Origin: Aliivibrio sifiae
Lineage (GTDB): Bacteria > Pseudomonadota > Gammaproteobacteria > Enterobacterales > Vibrionaceae
NCBI RefSeq assembly: GCF_002954705.1
Contig: NZ_MSCO01000001.1
Coordinates: 824,808-886,534, forward strand
Direction of reading: 5' to 3'
DNA: 61,727 nucleotides
Below the pieces are notes generated by a model. It made no database searches. It was given only the letters and a program-made list of their open reading frames with translations, and had not been told where the DNA came from. Shown here in pieces: positions 49,049 to 57,374 of the stretch. Within the stretch, counting starts at the first letter, position 1; every line of letters begins with the position of its first letter. The translations under genes were made by a program, and so were the position numbers.

Positions 49049-49483
49049 CTATTTCGTTAATGCTTGATTCAACCACTGATCAAATTGACCTTTTGGTAAT
49101 GCACCATTAATCATATCTACACGTTGGCCGTTCTTAAAGACCATGATCGTAGGGATAGAGCGGATCTGATATTGTGCGGCAATTTGTTGTTGGGCTTCCG
49201 TATTTACTTTTACACAGCGAATTTGGCCATTGCGTTCGGCAGCAACGTCTTCAAATACCGGAGAAAATCCAACGCATGGATTACACCACGGGGCCCAGAA
49301 GTCGATAACAACAGGTTTATCACTATTCATTAAAGCAGCAAGATTATCAGTGGTACCTTCTAGCGGCTTTCCATCTAATAGGTGTTCTTTACAGCGACCA
49401 CAAGTAGGTGTGTCATTAATGCGTTCAATAGGAAGGCGGTTGAGTCCATTGCATGATGGGCATCTAGATTGAAATTGAGACAT
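49049..49483 (-). CDS. trxC: Thioredoxin 2 with unusual WCNPC active site
   Basis: A 144-residue protein. The N-terminal zinc-binding segment has Cys8-x2-Cys11 and Cys28-x2-Cys31, followed by a thioredoxin fold with the active site Trp66-Cys67-Asn68-Pro69-Cys70 and cis-Pro in 'IRSIPTIMVF'. TrxC normally has WCGPC; the codon here is AAT, so the Gly-to-Asn change is real in this sequence. It reduces cytosolic disulfides, especially in oxidative stress. It is monocistronic. Confidence 0.92.
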   Translation of the reverse strand: MSQFQSRCPSCNGLNRLPIERINDTPTCGRCKEHLLDGKPLEGTTDNLAALMNSDKPVVIDFWAPWCNPCVGFSPVFEDVAAERNGQIRCVKVNTEAQQQIAAQYQIRSIPTIMVFKNGQRVDMINGALPKGQFDQWLNQALTK

Positions 49484-49575
49484 GGTATTCCTTTATTATT
49501 TTCTGCAATAAGCAGTTTGTGAGCATAAAGAAATAATGGGGGTGTAAAGTAAGAGATTCAATGAGAGAGGATAAT

Positions 49576-49602
49576 AAAAAAGGAGCAAATGATAGCTCCT
49601 TA
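49576..49602 (-). terminator. yciU terminator
   Basis: On the minus strand AAGGAGC, loop, GCTCCTT followed by T residues. Confidence 0.75.
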
Positions 49603-49626
49603 GTATGTTAAAGATGAACGATAAAA

Positions 49627-49950
49627 TTAATCACGTTTCCATAACATGTGGCAGAACTTGTGTTCAGGATCACGGCTGACTAGCATACGAGCAAATACAT
49701 CATCCAATACGTCTGATTCTTCATTGACCAAGCCAATGAGAACTTCCGCGTATACTTCGCCATCAACTTCAAAGCCAACGTGCCCAGCCCAATCATCACG
49801 AGTATCAACAACTTCAGCAGCGCCGCGATCATCAAATTGTAGAGTAAATAATGCAACATCAGCCGGTTCAAGATTGTCTTGAGCCATTTCAAGGAAAATA
49901 TCGTAAGCGACTTCGATTACGTCATCATAGCTAATTAGTTCAGTTGTCAT
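49627..49950 (-). CDS. yciU: YciU/HI1450-like putative dsDNA-mimic protein
   Basis: A 107-residue, very acidic cytosolic protein of the DUF440 family ('AYDIFLEMAQDNLEPADVALFTLQFDDRGAAEV', 'VLDDVFARMLVSRDPEHKFCHMLWKR'). It aligns along its whole length with E. coli YciU (109). HI1450 mimics DNA charge and may bind HU, but the role is unsettled. The ATG at 49950 with AAGGT upstream is clear; the longer reading upstream would overlap gsk and is rejected. Confidence 0.9.
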   Translation of the reverse strand: MTTELISYDDVIEVAYDIFLEMAQDNLEPADVALFTLQFDDRGAAEVVDTRDDWAGHVGFEVDGEVYAEVLIGLVNEESDVLDDVFARMLVSRDPEHKFCHMLWKRD

Positions 49951-50133
49951 GGTGATTACCTTTAAAAAATACGCCCATAAATTATCACGAATGTCCTCTA
50001 TAAGGCTAGAGCTATCAACAAATAGAAAGAGCAAACGTTTGCCTTTCGTTGGGGCTAATATCAGTAGTTGCGGCAGAGTTATTGAGCGGCTAAACTTCGC
50101 ACTTCTTCCATTAGCCAGTTGAATGATTATTTT

Positions 50134-51438
50134 ATGAAATTTCCAGGTCAGCGTAAATCCAAGCATTATTTCCCAGTTCACGCTCGTGATCCATTAGTTA
50201 GCCAAGCTCAAGAAACCAAAAAAATGTCGCGTACGCACATTATTGGTATTGATCAAACGTTAGTGGATATTGAAGCTCGAATTGATGATGCTTTTATTGA
50301 AAAGTATGGCTTGAGTAAAGGACACTCTCTGGTTATCGATAATGATAAAGCGGAAATGCTTTATAACGAGCTTAAAGATAACAATATGATCACCAACGAG
50401 TTCGCTGGTGGTACGATTGGTAATACACTTCACAACTATTCAGTATTGGCTGATGATAAATCAACTCTGTTAGGTGTGATGAGTGAAGACATTCATATTG
50501 GTAGCTACTCATATCGTTACCTATGTAATACGTCTAGCCGTATGGATTTGAATTATCTTCAACCGGTCCCGGGCGCAATTGGCCGTTGTTTTGCTCTTAT
50601 CAGCCAAGACGGTGAACGTACGTTTGCGATCAGTGAAGGCGATATGAATCAACTTCGTGCAGAAAGTATTCCTGAAAAGATTTTCAAAAATGCATCAGCA
50701 CTTGTATTAACTGCTTACTTAGTTCGCTGTAAAGATGGTGACCCAATGCCAGCTGCGACCATGAAAGCGATTGAGTACGCTAAAAAATACGATGTACCAG
50801 TGGTATTAACGATGGGAACTAAGTTTGTTGTTCAAGATGATCCACAATACTGGCGTGACTTTTTAAATGATCATGTAACTGTTGTTGCAATGAATGAAGA
50901 GGAAGGTGAGGCGCTTACTGGTGCTTCAGATCCCCTACAAGCAGCAGATAAAGCACTTGAGTGGGTTGATCTTGTATTATGTACTGCGGGCCCTGTAGGC
51001 CTTTATATGGCAGGTTATACAGAGGATGAAGCGAAGCGTGAGACTTCATTGCCATTACTTCCTGGTACGATCCCAGAATTCAACCAATTTGAGTTTAGTC
51101 GTCCTGCGATTAAAGACAGCTGTGAAAATCCAATGAAGGTGTATTCTCATATTTCACCATACATGGGTGGACCAGAGAAAATTAAGAACACCAATGGAGC
51201 TGGTGATGGCGCTTTATCTGCGTTATTGCATGATATGGCAGCAAATCATTACCACCGTAATAATGTGCCTAATTCAAGCAAGCACCAGCACTCTTACTTA
51301 ACATACTCTTCGTTCTCTCAAGTATGTAAGTATTCGAACCGTGTAAGCTTTGAAGTATTAGCGCAGCATTCACCACGTTTGTCTCGTGGTTTACCTGAAC
51401 GTGAAGATTCATTAGAAGAGTCATACTGGGAAAGATAA
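50134..51438 (+). CDS. gsk: Inosine-guanosine kinase
   Basis: A 434-residue PfkB-family kinase that phosphorylates inosine and guanosine in purine salvage. It matches E. coli Gsk end to end: 'MKFPGQRKSKHYFPVHARDPL', 'VGIDQTLVDIEARIDD'-like, 'NEFAGGTIGNTLHNYSVLADD', the anion-hole/catalytic 'NTNGAGDGALSALLHD', and C-terminal 'SPRLSRGLPEREDSLEESYW'. The ATG at 50134 gives exactly the family length; a TTG at 50119 would add five residues. Confidence 0.96.
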   Translation: MKFPGQRKSKHYFPVHARDPLVSQAQETKKMSRTHIIGIDQTLVDIEARIDDAFIEKYGLSKGHSLVIDNDKAEMLYNELKDNNMITNEFAGGTIGNTLHNYSVLADDKSTLLGVMSEDIHIGSYSYRYLCNTSSRMDLNYLQPVPGAIGRCFALISQDGERTFAISEGDMNQLRAESIPEKIFKNASALVLTAYLVRCKDGDPMPAATMKAIEYAKKYDVPVVLTMGTKFVVQDDPQYWRDFLNDHVTVVAMNEEEGEALTGASDPLQAADKALEWVDLVLCTAGPVGLYMAGYTEDEAKRETSLPLLPGTIPEFNQFEFSRPAIKDSCENPMKVYSHISPYMGGPEKIKNTNGAGDGALSALLHDMAANHYHRNNVPNSSKHQHSYLTYSSFSQVCKYSNRVSFEVLAQHSPRLSRGLPEREDSLEESYWER

Positions 51439-51474
51439 TTTCAGTATCTACTTATTATAAGAATTGATGATATA

Positions 51475-51505
51475 AAAAACGGAAGCCTAAGTGCTTCCGT
51501 TTTTA
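51475..51505. terminator. Bidirectional terminator gsk / yeaD
   Basis: AAAAACGGAAGC, loop, GCTTCCGTTTTT between convergent genes. Confidence 0.88.
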
Positions 51506-51519
51506 TTTGTAGTTTAAGG

Positions 51520-52395
51520 TTAAGCCTTAATTGTAGTCGTTAATAGGAACGACTCATCCGGTGGGATAACCTTAGCTGTTTCTAGGCTTGTTGCATGATA
51601 CGTTGATTCAACACACACCATCGTTTGATAACCATCATTATTCATGTCACCCATAGATTCAGCGCCTTCACCCCACGGATTCCAGATAACCGCTGCATTG
51701 TGTCCAGCATTAGTGATAGATAGCGTACGTTGTGTATCTGAGATTAGAACTGTATTTTCTGGTTGGGTGTAAACACGGTCAATAGCGGCATCAATAAATA
51801 GCGTATCGCCGCCAGAGCATACTTTAGCTTCCTGTAAGCCATCAATATAGCTTGAACCCATACCAGTAATTGTTGTGGTGTTAATATCTGAAATATTTAG
51901 GTATGTGTGCAATGCACCTGAGCAGTTCCACGCTTTATCATCTGTATTTTTCGCATCTAGAGTAATAAGTAACTCATCGCCAATTTCGACAGTCAAGCGA
52001 GCCTCAAACTCAAAAGGCCAAATAGCTTTGGTTTCTTCTGATGCTTTTAAACCAAGAACCACAATAACGCCGTTATCATTTTCACGATGCTCAATTAGTG
52101 ACCAAGTGCTATTGCGAGCAAAGCCATGAGCAGGATCTGCAATGCGACCAAACCAAGGCCAACAAACAGGAACACCGCCACGAATTGCTTTCTCTGGGTT
52201 AAAAATAGCTTCTTTACTCATCCAAATAAGGTTTTCTTGGCCTTTTGGAGTGAAAGATAAAACATGGCCACCATGCAAAGAGATCGCTGCCTCTGCTTTT
52301 TCATGGATGATGCGTACAATCTTAATGTCATCAAGTTGAGCAATAGTAACACTATCAGATAACACACTGATTGTTGGAAGGTGAGTAATGTTCAT
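51520..52395 (-). CDS. yeaD: D-hexose-6-phosphate mutarotase YeaD
   Basis: A 291-residue galactose-mutarotase-like beta-sandwich enzyme that equilibrates glucose-6-phosphate anomers. Conserved features include 'ISLHGGHVLSFTPKGQENLIWMS', 'IRGGVPVCWPWFGR', 'ALHTYLNISD' and 'VCVESTY'. It follows gapA in the same direction, as in E. coli, though a gapA terminator separates them. Confidence 0.93.
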   Translation of the reverse strand: MNITHLPTISVLSDSVTIAQLDDIKIVRIIHEKAEAAISLHGGHVLSFTPKGQENLIWMSKEAIFNPEKAIRGGVPVCWPWFGRIADPAHGFARNSTWSLIEHRENDNGVIVVLGLKASEETKAIWPFEFEARLTVEIGDELLITLDAKNTDDKAWNCSGALHTYLNISDINTTTITGMGSSYIDGLQEAKVCSGGDTLFIDAAIDRVYTQPENTVLISDTQRTLSITNAGHNAAVIWNPWGEGAESMGDMNNDGYQTMVCVESTYHATSLETAKVIPPDESFLLTTTIKA

Positions 52396-52506
52396 AGGTA
52401 ACTCCTAAAATGATAAATACATATTCTTTTTTCAGGCAGAAGAGCGGAATAATGGCCTAGAAAAAGAATAGATACTTATTGGGGGGGAGACTAAATAACA
52501 GATACA

Positions 52507-52534
52507 AAAAAGGCGACAATAAAGTCGCCTTTCA
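52507..52534 (-). terminator. gapA terminator
   Basis: AAAGGCGAC, loop, GTCGCCTTT, with TTTTTTG on the minus strand. Confidence 0.8.
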
Positions 52535-52592
52535 TTCTTAAAAGATACTAAAATCTTTTAAGTTAGCTTTCAAAGAAAGTCTAAACTAATGC

Positions 52593-53920
<1,328 letters not shown>

Positions 53921-54331
53921 ATGAATAAATCAAAACCATTTTTAGAACTTACAGAAGTCGATTGGCAGGAACGATTGACGCAAGAAGAGTTCAATATTTG
54001 TCGCAAACAAGGAACTGAAGCACCTTTCTCTGGTAAATTATTACACAATAAATCAACCGGTTCTTATGCTTGTACGTGTTGTCAGACGATTTTATTTGAG
54101 TCTGATAACAAATATGATTCAGGGTGTGGTTGGCCAAGTTTTGATGCACCAATTAATGATCAAGTTATTCGTTATATTAAAGATACAAGTCATGGAATGG
54201 AAAGAATTGAAATCCGATGCTGTCATTGTGATAGTCATTTAGGCCATGTATTTAATGATGGACCTAAAACAACAGGTGAGCGTTTTTGTGTTAATTCGGT
54301 CTCTTTACGTTTTGATGGTGAAGCGGAATAA
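53921..54331 (+). CDS. msrB: Peptide-methionine (R)-S-oxide reductase MsrB
   Basis: A 136-residue zinc enzyme repairing oxidised methionine. The zinc ligands are in 'CTCCQT' and '[10 protein letters not shown]', '[11 protein letters not shown]' is the family core, and catalytic Cys is in '[13 protein letters not shown]'. E. coli MsrB is 137 residues and is likewise divergent from gapA. A cytosolic protein without a signal peptide. Confidence 0.96.
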   Translation: MNKSKPFLELTEVDWQERLTQEEFNICRKQGTEAPFSGKLLHNKSTGSYACTCCQTILFESDNKYDSGCGWPSFDAPINDQVIRYIKDTSHGMERIEIRCCHCDSHLGHVFNDGPKTTGERFCVNSVSLRFDGEAE

Positions 54332-54341
54332 TCACTTAAAA

Positions 54342-54367
54342 AAAAGGAGCGAAACACGCTCCTTTTG
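54342..54367. terminator. Bidirectional terminator msrB / lipoprotein gene
   Basis: AAAAGGAGCG, AAACA, CGCTCCTTTT between convergent genes. Confidence 0.85.
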
Positions 54368-54388
54368 TAAATCATAATATAGTCCGCT

Positions 54389-55231
54389 CTAAATCGTCTT
54401 ATCTAAATTTGGCAATAATGAAGATCTGAATGTTTGATTATCAATGTTCTCTTTTATTACGTCACTTGTAAGCTTTAATTGTGTCTTTTCGGCATCAGAG
54501 AATTGGTATAATAAGTTAAGTTGTTTTTCTGAAGCGACTTTTAGTTTAAATTCTTTACCGACTAACGCCCATACATAAGCAAGTTTTTTATTATTTTCTT
54601 TATGATTAATGCTAGCTAATGATTTAATGATGATCGCATGTCGGCCATCCTTGTAGTCTTGCTCTGTTAACAATTCTAATGAATGATTTAAGATTGAGAT
54701 GGTCTTCTTACCGTCTCTTTGAGTATAGAAAGTTGCAAGTGCATATTGCATCTCGGTCGATTCAAGAGCTTTGCTTCCTTCTAATTGTAAAAACTCGCGT
54801 AATGCATTTTTATCACCTGTCGTCCAAAGATAGAAAAGAACTTTAGGCTCTTTAGAATGTTGCAGCTCTAACGATAATGCATCAATAGCATCGTAAGAAT
54901 GAAGTAATGCTTCGCTGCGCTTAGATTTAATTTCTTTTGCTGTAATAGGCTCAATTTGTGCAGCAGAGGTTAAACAGATTTGATATTCATGGGTCGCCTT
55001 AATTGTTTTTAATTTATCTAAATCGCTATTGTTTTTTAATACATCAAATCGACTAAGGATGAGAGAATCACGCTGATAGCGACATTGACCATCACGCATA
55101 TTTAATTGACTACACTGTAAAGCTTCATGATCTTCACACAACTGTTCGGTTGTTGGTTTTACTCCAAAACAGGCAGATAGTAAGAGGGTACTCAGAGTAA
55201 GAAAAGAAAGTCGTTGAATAGTTAAAAACAT
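54389..55231 (-). CDS. DUF2989-like lipoprotein
   Basis: About 280 residues. The signal 'MFLTIQRLSFLTLSTLLLSAC' ends in a lipobox (LLSAC), with lipidation at Cys21. The rest is helical with TPR-like character ('YALATFYTQRDGKKTISILNHSLELL', 'IIKSLASINHKENNKKLAYVWALVG') and three early Cys residues. I recall DUF2989 in Vibrio for such proteins, but the role is unknown. The ATG at 55231 was chosen because it places the signal peptide at the N-terminus; the longer ORF does not. Confidence 0.75.
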   Translation of the reverse strand: MFLTIQRLSFLTLSTLLLSACFGVKPTTEQLCEDHEALQCSQLNMRDGQCRYQRDSLILSRFDVLKNNSDLDKLKTIKATHEYQICLTSAAQIEPITAKEIKSKRSEALLHSYDAIDALSLELQHSKEPKVLFYLWTTGDKNALREFLQLEGSKALESTEMQYALATFYTQRDGKKTISILNHSLELLTEQDYKDGRHAIIIKSLASINHKENNKKLAYVWALVGKEFKLKVASEKQLNLLYQFSDAEKTQLKLTSDVIKENIDNQTFRSSLLPNLDKTI

Positions 55232-55349
55232 GATGATCCTATAGATAGAAAAAAGGAAACGTGATCCATTACACCTATTTATCGGCACCTTGTTGACTAA
55301 CATTAATGAAAAGCTATCGTTTGTGGGCAGTTAATATAGAGAGTGAATA

Positions 55350-55634
55350 ATGGATATTAATAAATTATTAGAATCAATGACACCTGAAGTCTTTGAAAAT
55401 TTGCAATATGCAGTCGAAACAGGGAAATGGCATAACGGAACTTTACTGTCTGCTGAGCAAAGAAGTACTTGTATGCAAGCGATGATGTTGTATCAATCAA
55501 AGCATAATAAAGAGGCACAACATATGACTGTTGCTGAAGGTGGTGAAATTAGTTTTAAATCAAAATCTGAATTAAAAAAACAGTTTACTAAAGGGCAAGA
55601 AGATATTGTTCGTGTAAATGTGTCATCTGACTGA
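55350..55634 (+). CDS. yeaC: YeaC-like DUF1315 protein
   Basis: A 94-residue soluble protein opening 'MDINKLLESMTPEVFENLQYAVETGKWHNGTLLS', with 'MTVAEGGEISFKSKSELKKQF' near the end. Both are typical of DUF1315/YeaC, which also lies beside msrB-gapA in E. coli. The function is unknown. Confidence 0.85.
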   Translation: MDINKLLESMTPEVFENLQYAVETGKWHNGTLLSAEQRSTCMQAMMLYQSKHNKEAQHMTVAEGGEISFKSKSELKKQFTKGQEDIVRVNVSSD

Positions 55635-55771
55635 TTTTATCTTTTTTTGCTTAATATCTCAACAATAAGAATTTTAATGCCACATTGATCCCAAAAAGAA
55701 TTTATAAAATTGTCGATAAGGGCTTACTCAAGTAGATTATCGGCAGTTTAATAAATTTAAGAAAAACAATA

Positions 55772-55921
55772 ATGAAAAAGACTAAGGGACAAGTCCTGAC
55801 TAAATTTGCAGCATTTGCTGTTGTATTTGTATTACTTGCTGTTATTGCAGCACCAAAATTTCTTGATAATGGGTCTGAAAATAACATATCGCAAGGGTCA
55901 TTAACGCTGTATTCAGAATAA
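55772..55921 (+). CDS. 49-residue membrane microprotein resembling a pilin N-terminal helix
   Basis: It reads MKKTKGQVLTKFAAFAVV… then VLLAVIAAPKFLDNGSENN and ends LTLYSE. A basic N-terminus, one hydrophobic helix (about 10-28) and a short polar tail indicate a single-pass membrane protein. Counting from the residue after Gly6, L16-A17-V18-x-A20-A21-P22-K23-F24 has exactly the spacing of MSHA-type pilins (…LAVTAAPKF…), but Glu5 is Lys and Phe1 is Gln. It is therefore not a standard prepilin-peptidase substrate. The SD is weak (TTAAGAA). It may be a real microprotein or a pilin-gene relic. Confidence 0.55.
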   Translation: MKKTKGQVLTKFAAFAVVFVLLAVIAAPKFLDNGSENNISQGSLTLYSE

Positions 55922-55944
55922 CAGCGCCAACCACCTAAGTTTGA

Positions 55945-56790
55945 TTAATGTGAGCTTGTATTCACTATTCTTTTATGTGGTTCAGGAAGTTCACTGCCAC
56001 AATGCTTACAGTGCATAGCATCAGATTCATGCCCACCTTTGACACAGTTCGGACAGCGCACTAAATCTCTGTGCGCATTCATTTCTTGATTTAACTCTGC
56101 AGTAATAATACCTGTTGGTACCGCTAAAATTGAATAACCTAGTAACATCGTGAGTGATGCGACTGCTTTTCCTAATGCGGTATGGGGAACAAGATCCCCA
56201 TAGCCTACAGTTGTTATTGTCACTATTGCCCAATAGATACTTTGTGGAATGCTGCTAAAGCCATTGTCAGGCCCTTCGATTACAAACATCAAAGAACCAA
56301 AAACAGTCACTAAAATTGCAACGGTACTAAAGAAAATCAGTATTTTTCTTTTCGCCATCAATAATGATCGTAAAAGAATATTAGAATCTTGCAGATAGCG
56401 TACTAGTTTTAGAATTCTAAAAATCCTCATCACACGAAGTAATCGAATAATAGCAATGTAACTTGCGCTTGGGAAAAATAGAGCTAAGTAGGTAGGCAAA
56501 ATCGCTAGTAAATCAATTACACCATAAAAACTTTTAGCGTAAGAACTTGGTCTTGGAGAGCAATAGAGTCTTAGAAGATATTCCAAAGTAAATATAGCGG
56601 TAAAAATATACTCTAAACTCCACAATACATCCCCGTAAACCGCTTTTACTGAGCTGAGCGAATCTAAAACCAACGTAGCTTGAGAGGCAAGGATTAAGAT
56701 TATCAATGTGATATCGAATCTTTTCCCTCCTTTAGTGTGTGTACCAAAGATAGTGGTATATAAATAATGTTTTATACGTTTTGTTTTCAT
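55945..56790 (-). CDS. Voltage-gated potassium-channel-like protein with C-terminal zinc ribbon
   Basis: About 281 residues with six TM helices. S4 is 'IIRLLRVMRIFRILKLVRYLQ' with regularly spaced Arg, the pore helix/filter is 'SIYWAIVTITTVGYGDLVP' (TVGYGD), and S6 is 'MLLGYSILAVPTGIITAEL'. It ends in 'CPNCVKGGHESDAMHCKHCG', a four-Cys rubredoxin-like zinc ribbon. K+ selectivity is clear from the filter; gating is inferred from S4. The ATG at 56790 was chosen; an upstream ATG at 56895 would add 35 residues without an SD. Confidence 0.88.
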   Translation of the reverse strand: MKTKRIKHYLYTTIFGTHTKGGKRFDITLIILILASQATLVLDSLSSVKAVYGDVLWSLEYIFTAIFTLEYLLRLYCSPRPSSYAKSFYGVIDLLAILPTYLALFFPSASYIAIIRLLRVMRIFRILKLVRYLQDSNILLRSLLMAKRKILIFFSTVAILVTVFGSLMFVIEGPDNGFSSIPQSIYWAIVTITTVGYGDLVPHTALGKAVASLTMLLGYSILAVPTGIITAELNQEMNAHRDLVRCPNCVKGGHESDAMHCKHCGSELPEPHKRIVNTSSH

Positions 56791-57028
56791 AGTTATCACT
56801 GCATTCCAACCTATTGCTCTTAAATAAGAATAATGAAAAAAAGAGCGTCTCTCCACTATATATTTGTTTTTCAATCTAGATTGGCTCTTATTCATGCATA
56901 AAAGAATAATAATAAAGTGATCTAGAGCAAGTTATTTGAAAGATAAAAGATGTGAATTTTATTCTAGTTATACTACTCTTTAGTGGCACGAGTATTTCGC
57001 CATAATCTGTCATTTACGACCGCAATTG

Positions 57029-57043
57029 TGTAACTTTATTACA
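57029..57043. promoter_or_regulatory. HexR-like box upstream of adhE
   Basis: TGTAACTTTATTACA matches the HexR consensus at 11 of 12 defined positions. adhE is a HexR target in relatives such as Shewanella (recalled). Confidence 0.55.
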
Positions 57044-57116
57044 ACTTGTGATTTTGTTAACAATTGAATTGTTAATAGTAATTAGTTTGAATTGGATTGT
57101 GATTAGATGTAACTAT

Positions 57117-57130
57117 TTGATCTAAATCAT
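57117..57130. promoter_or_regulatory. FNR-type box 1 upstream of adhE
   Basis: TTGATCTAAATCAT fits TTGATNNNNATCAA at 9 of 10 positions. Anaerobic activation of adhE is expected. Confidence 0.5.
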
Positions 57131-57187
57131 AATTATATTGTGCTACCCGTTAGGGGTAAGTCGAAAGTGGTAAATAAATTCTCATAA

Positions 57188-57201
57188 CTGATCTGAATCA
57201 A
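57188..57201. promoter_or_regulatory. FNR-type box 2 upstream of adhE
   Basis: CTGATCTGAATCAA fits TTGATNNNNATCAA at 9 of 10 positions, 71 bp (about seven helical turns) from box 1. Confidence 0.5.
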
Positions 57202-57374
57202 TACTTTTCAAATTGTGAAAGAATATAATCAGTTTTGAAAGCAATTTACTAAGAAGGTAAAGCAAGATAACCAAGACAAATGGTTAAGCTTAACTGCGAA
57301 CAAGGATGAAAAGCAGAGTCCTTACTAAATAGTTTTTAATGAATTTTATAGTTTTTATTTTTAGGAGAAACAAT

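Larger units (their letters stand above)
56791..57374. other. 584-bp regulatory region upstream of adhE
   Basis: AT-rich and without a credible ORF. It contains a HexR-like box (57029-57043) and two FNR-type boxes (57117-57130 and 57188-57201). It also has an AACCA/TGGTT hairpin near 57270, and the adhE SD AGGAG (57363-57367). The long leader resembles that of other adhE genes. Confidence 0.6.

Noticed and set aside
49951-50181. N-terminal extension of yciU
   Set aside because: It would overlap gsk on the other strand and is not part of the family; the ATG at 49950 has a good SD.
55702-55887. Minus-strand frame over the microprotein
   Set aside because: It is antisense to the better-supported 49-residue ORF and encodes no clear signal or domain.
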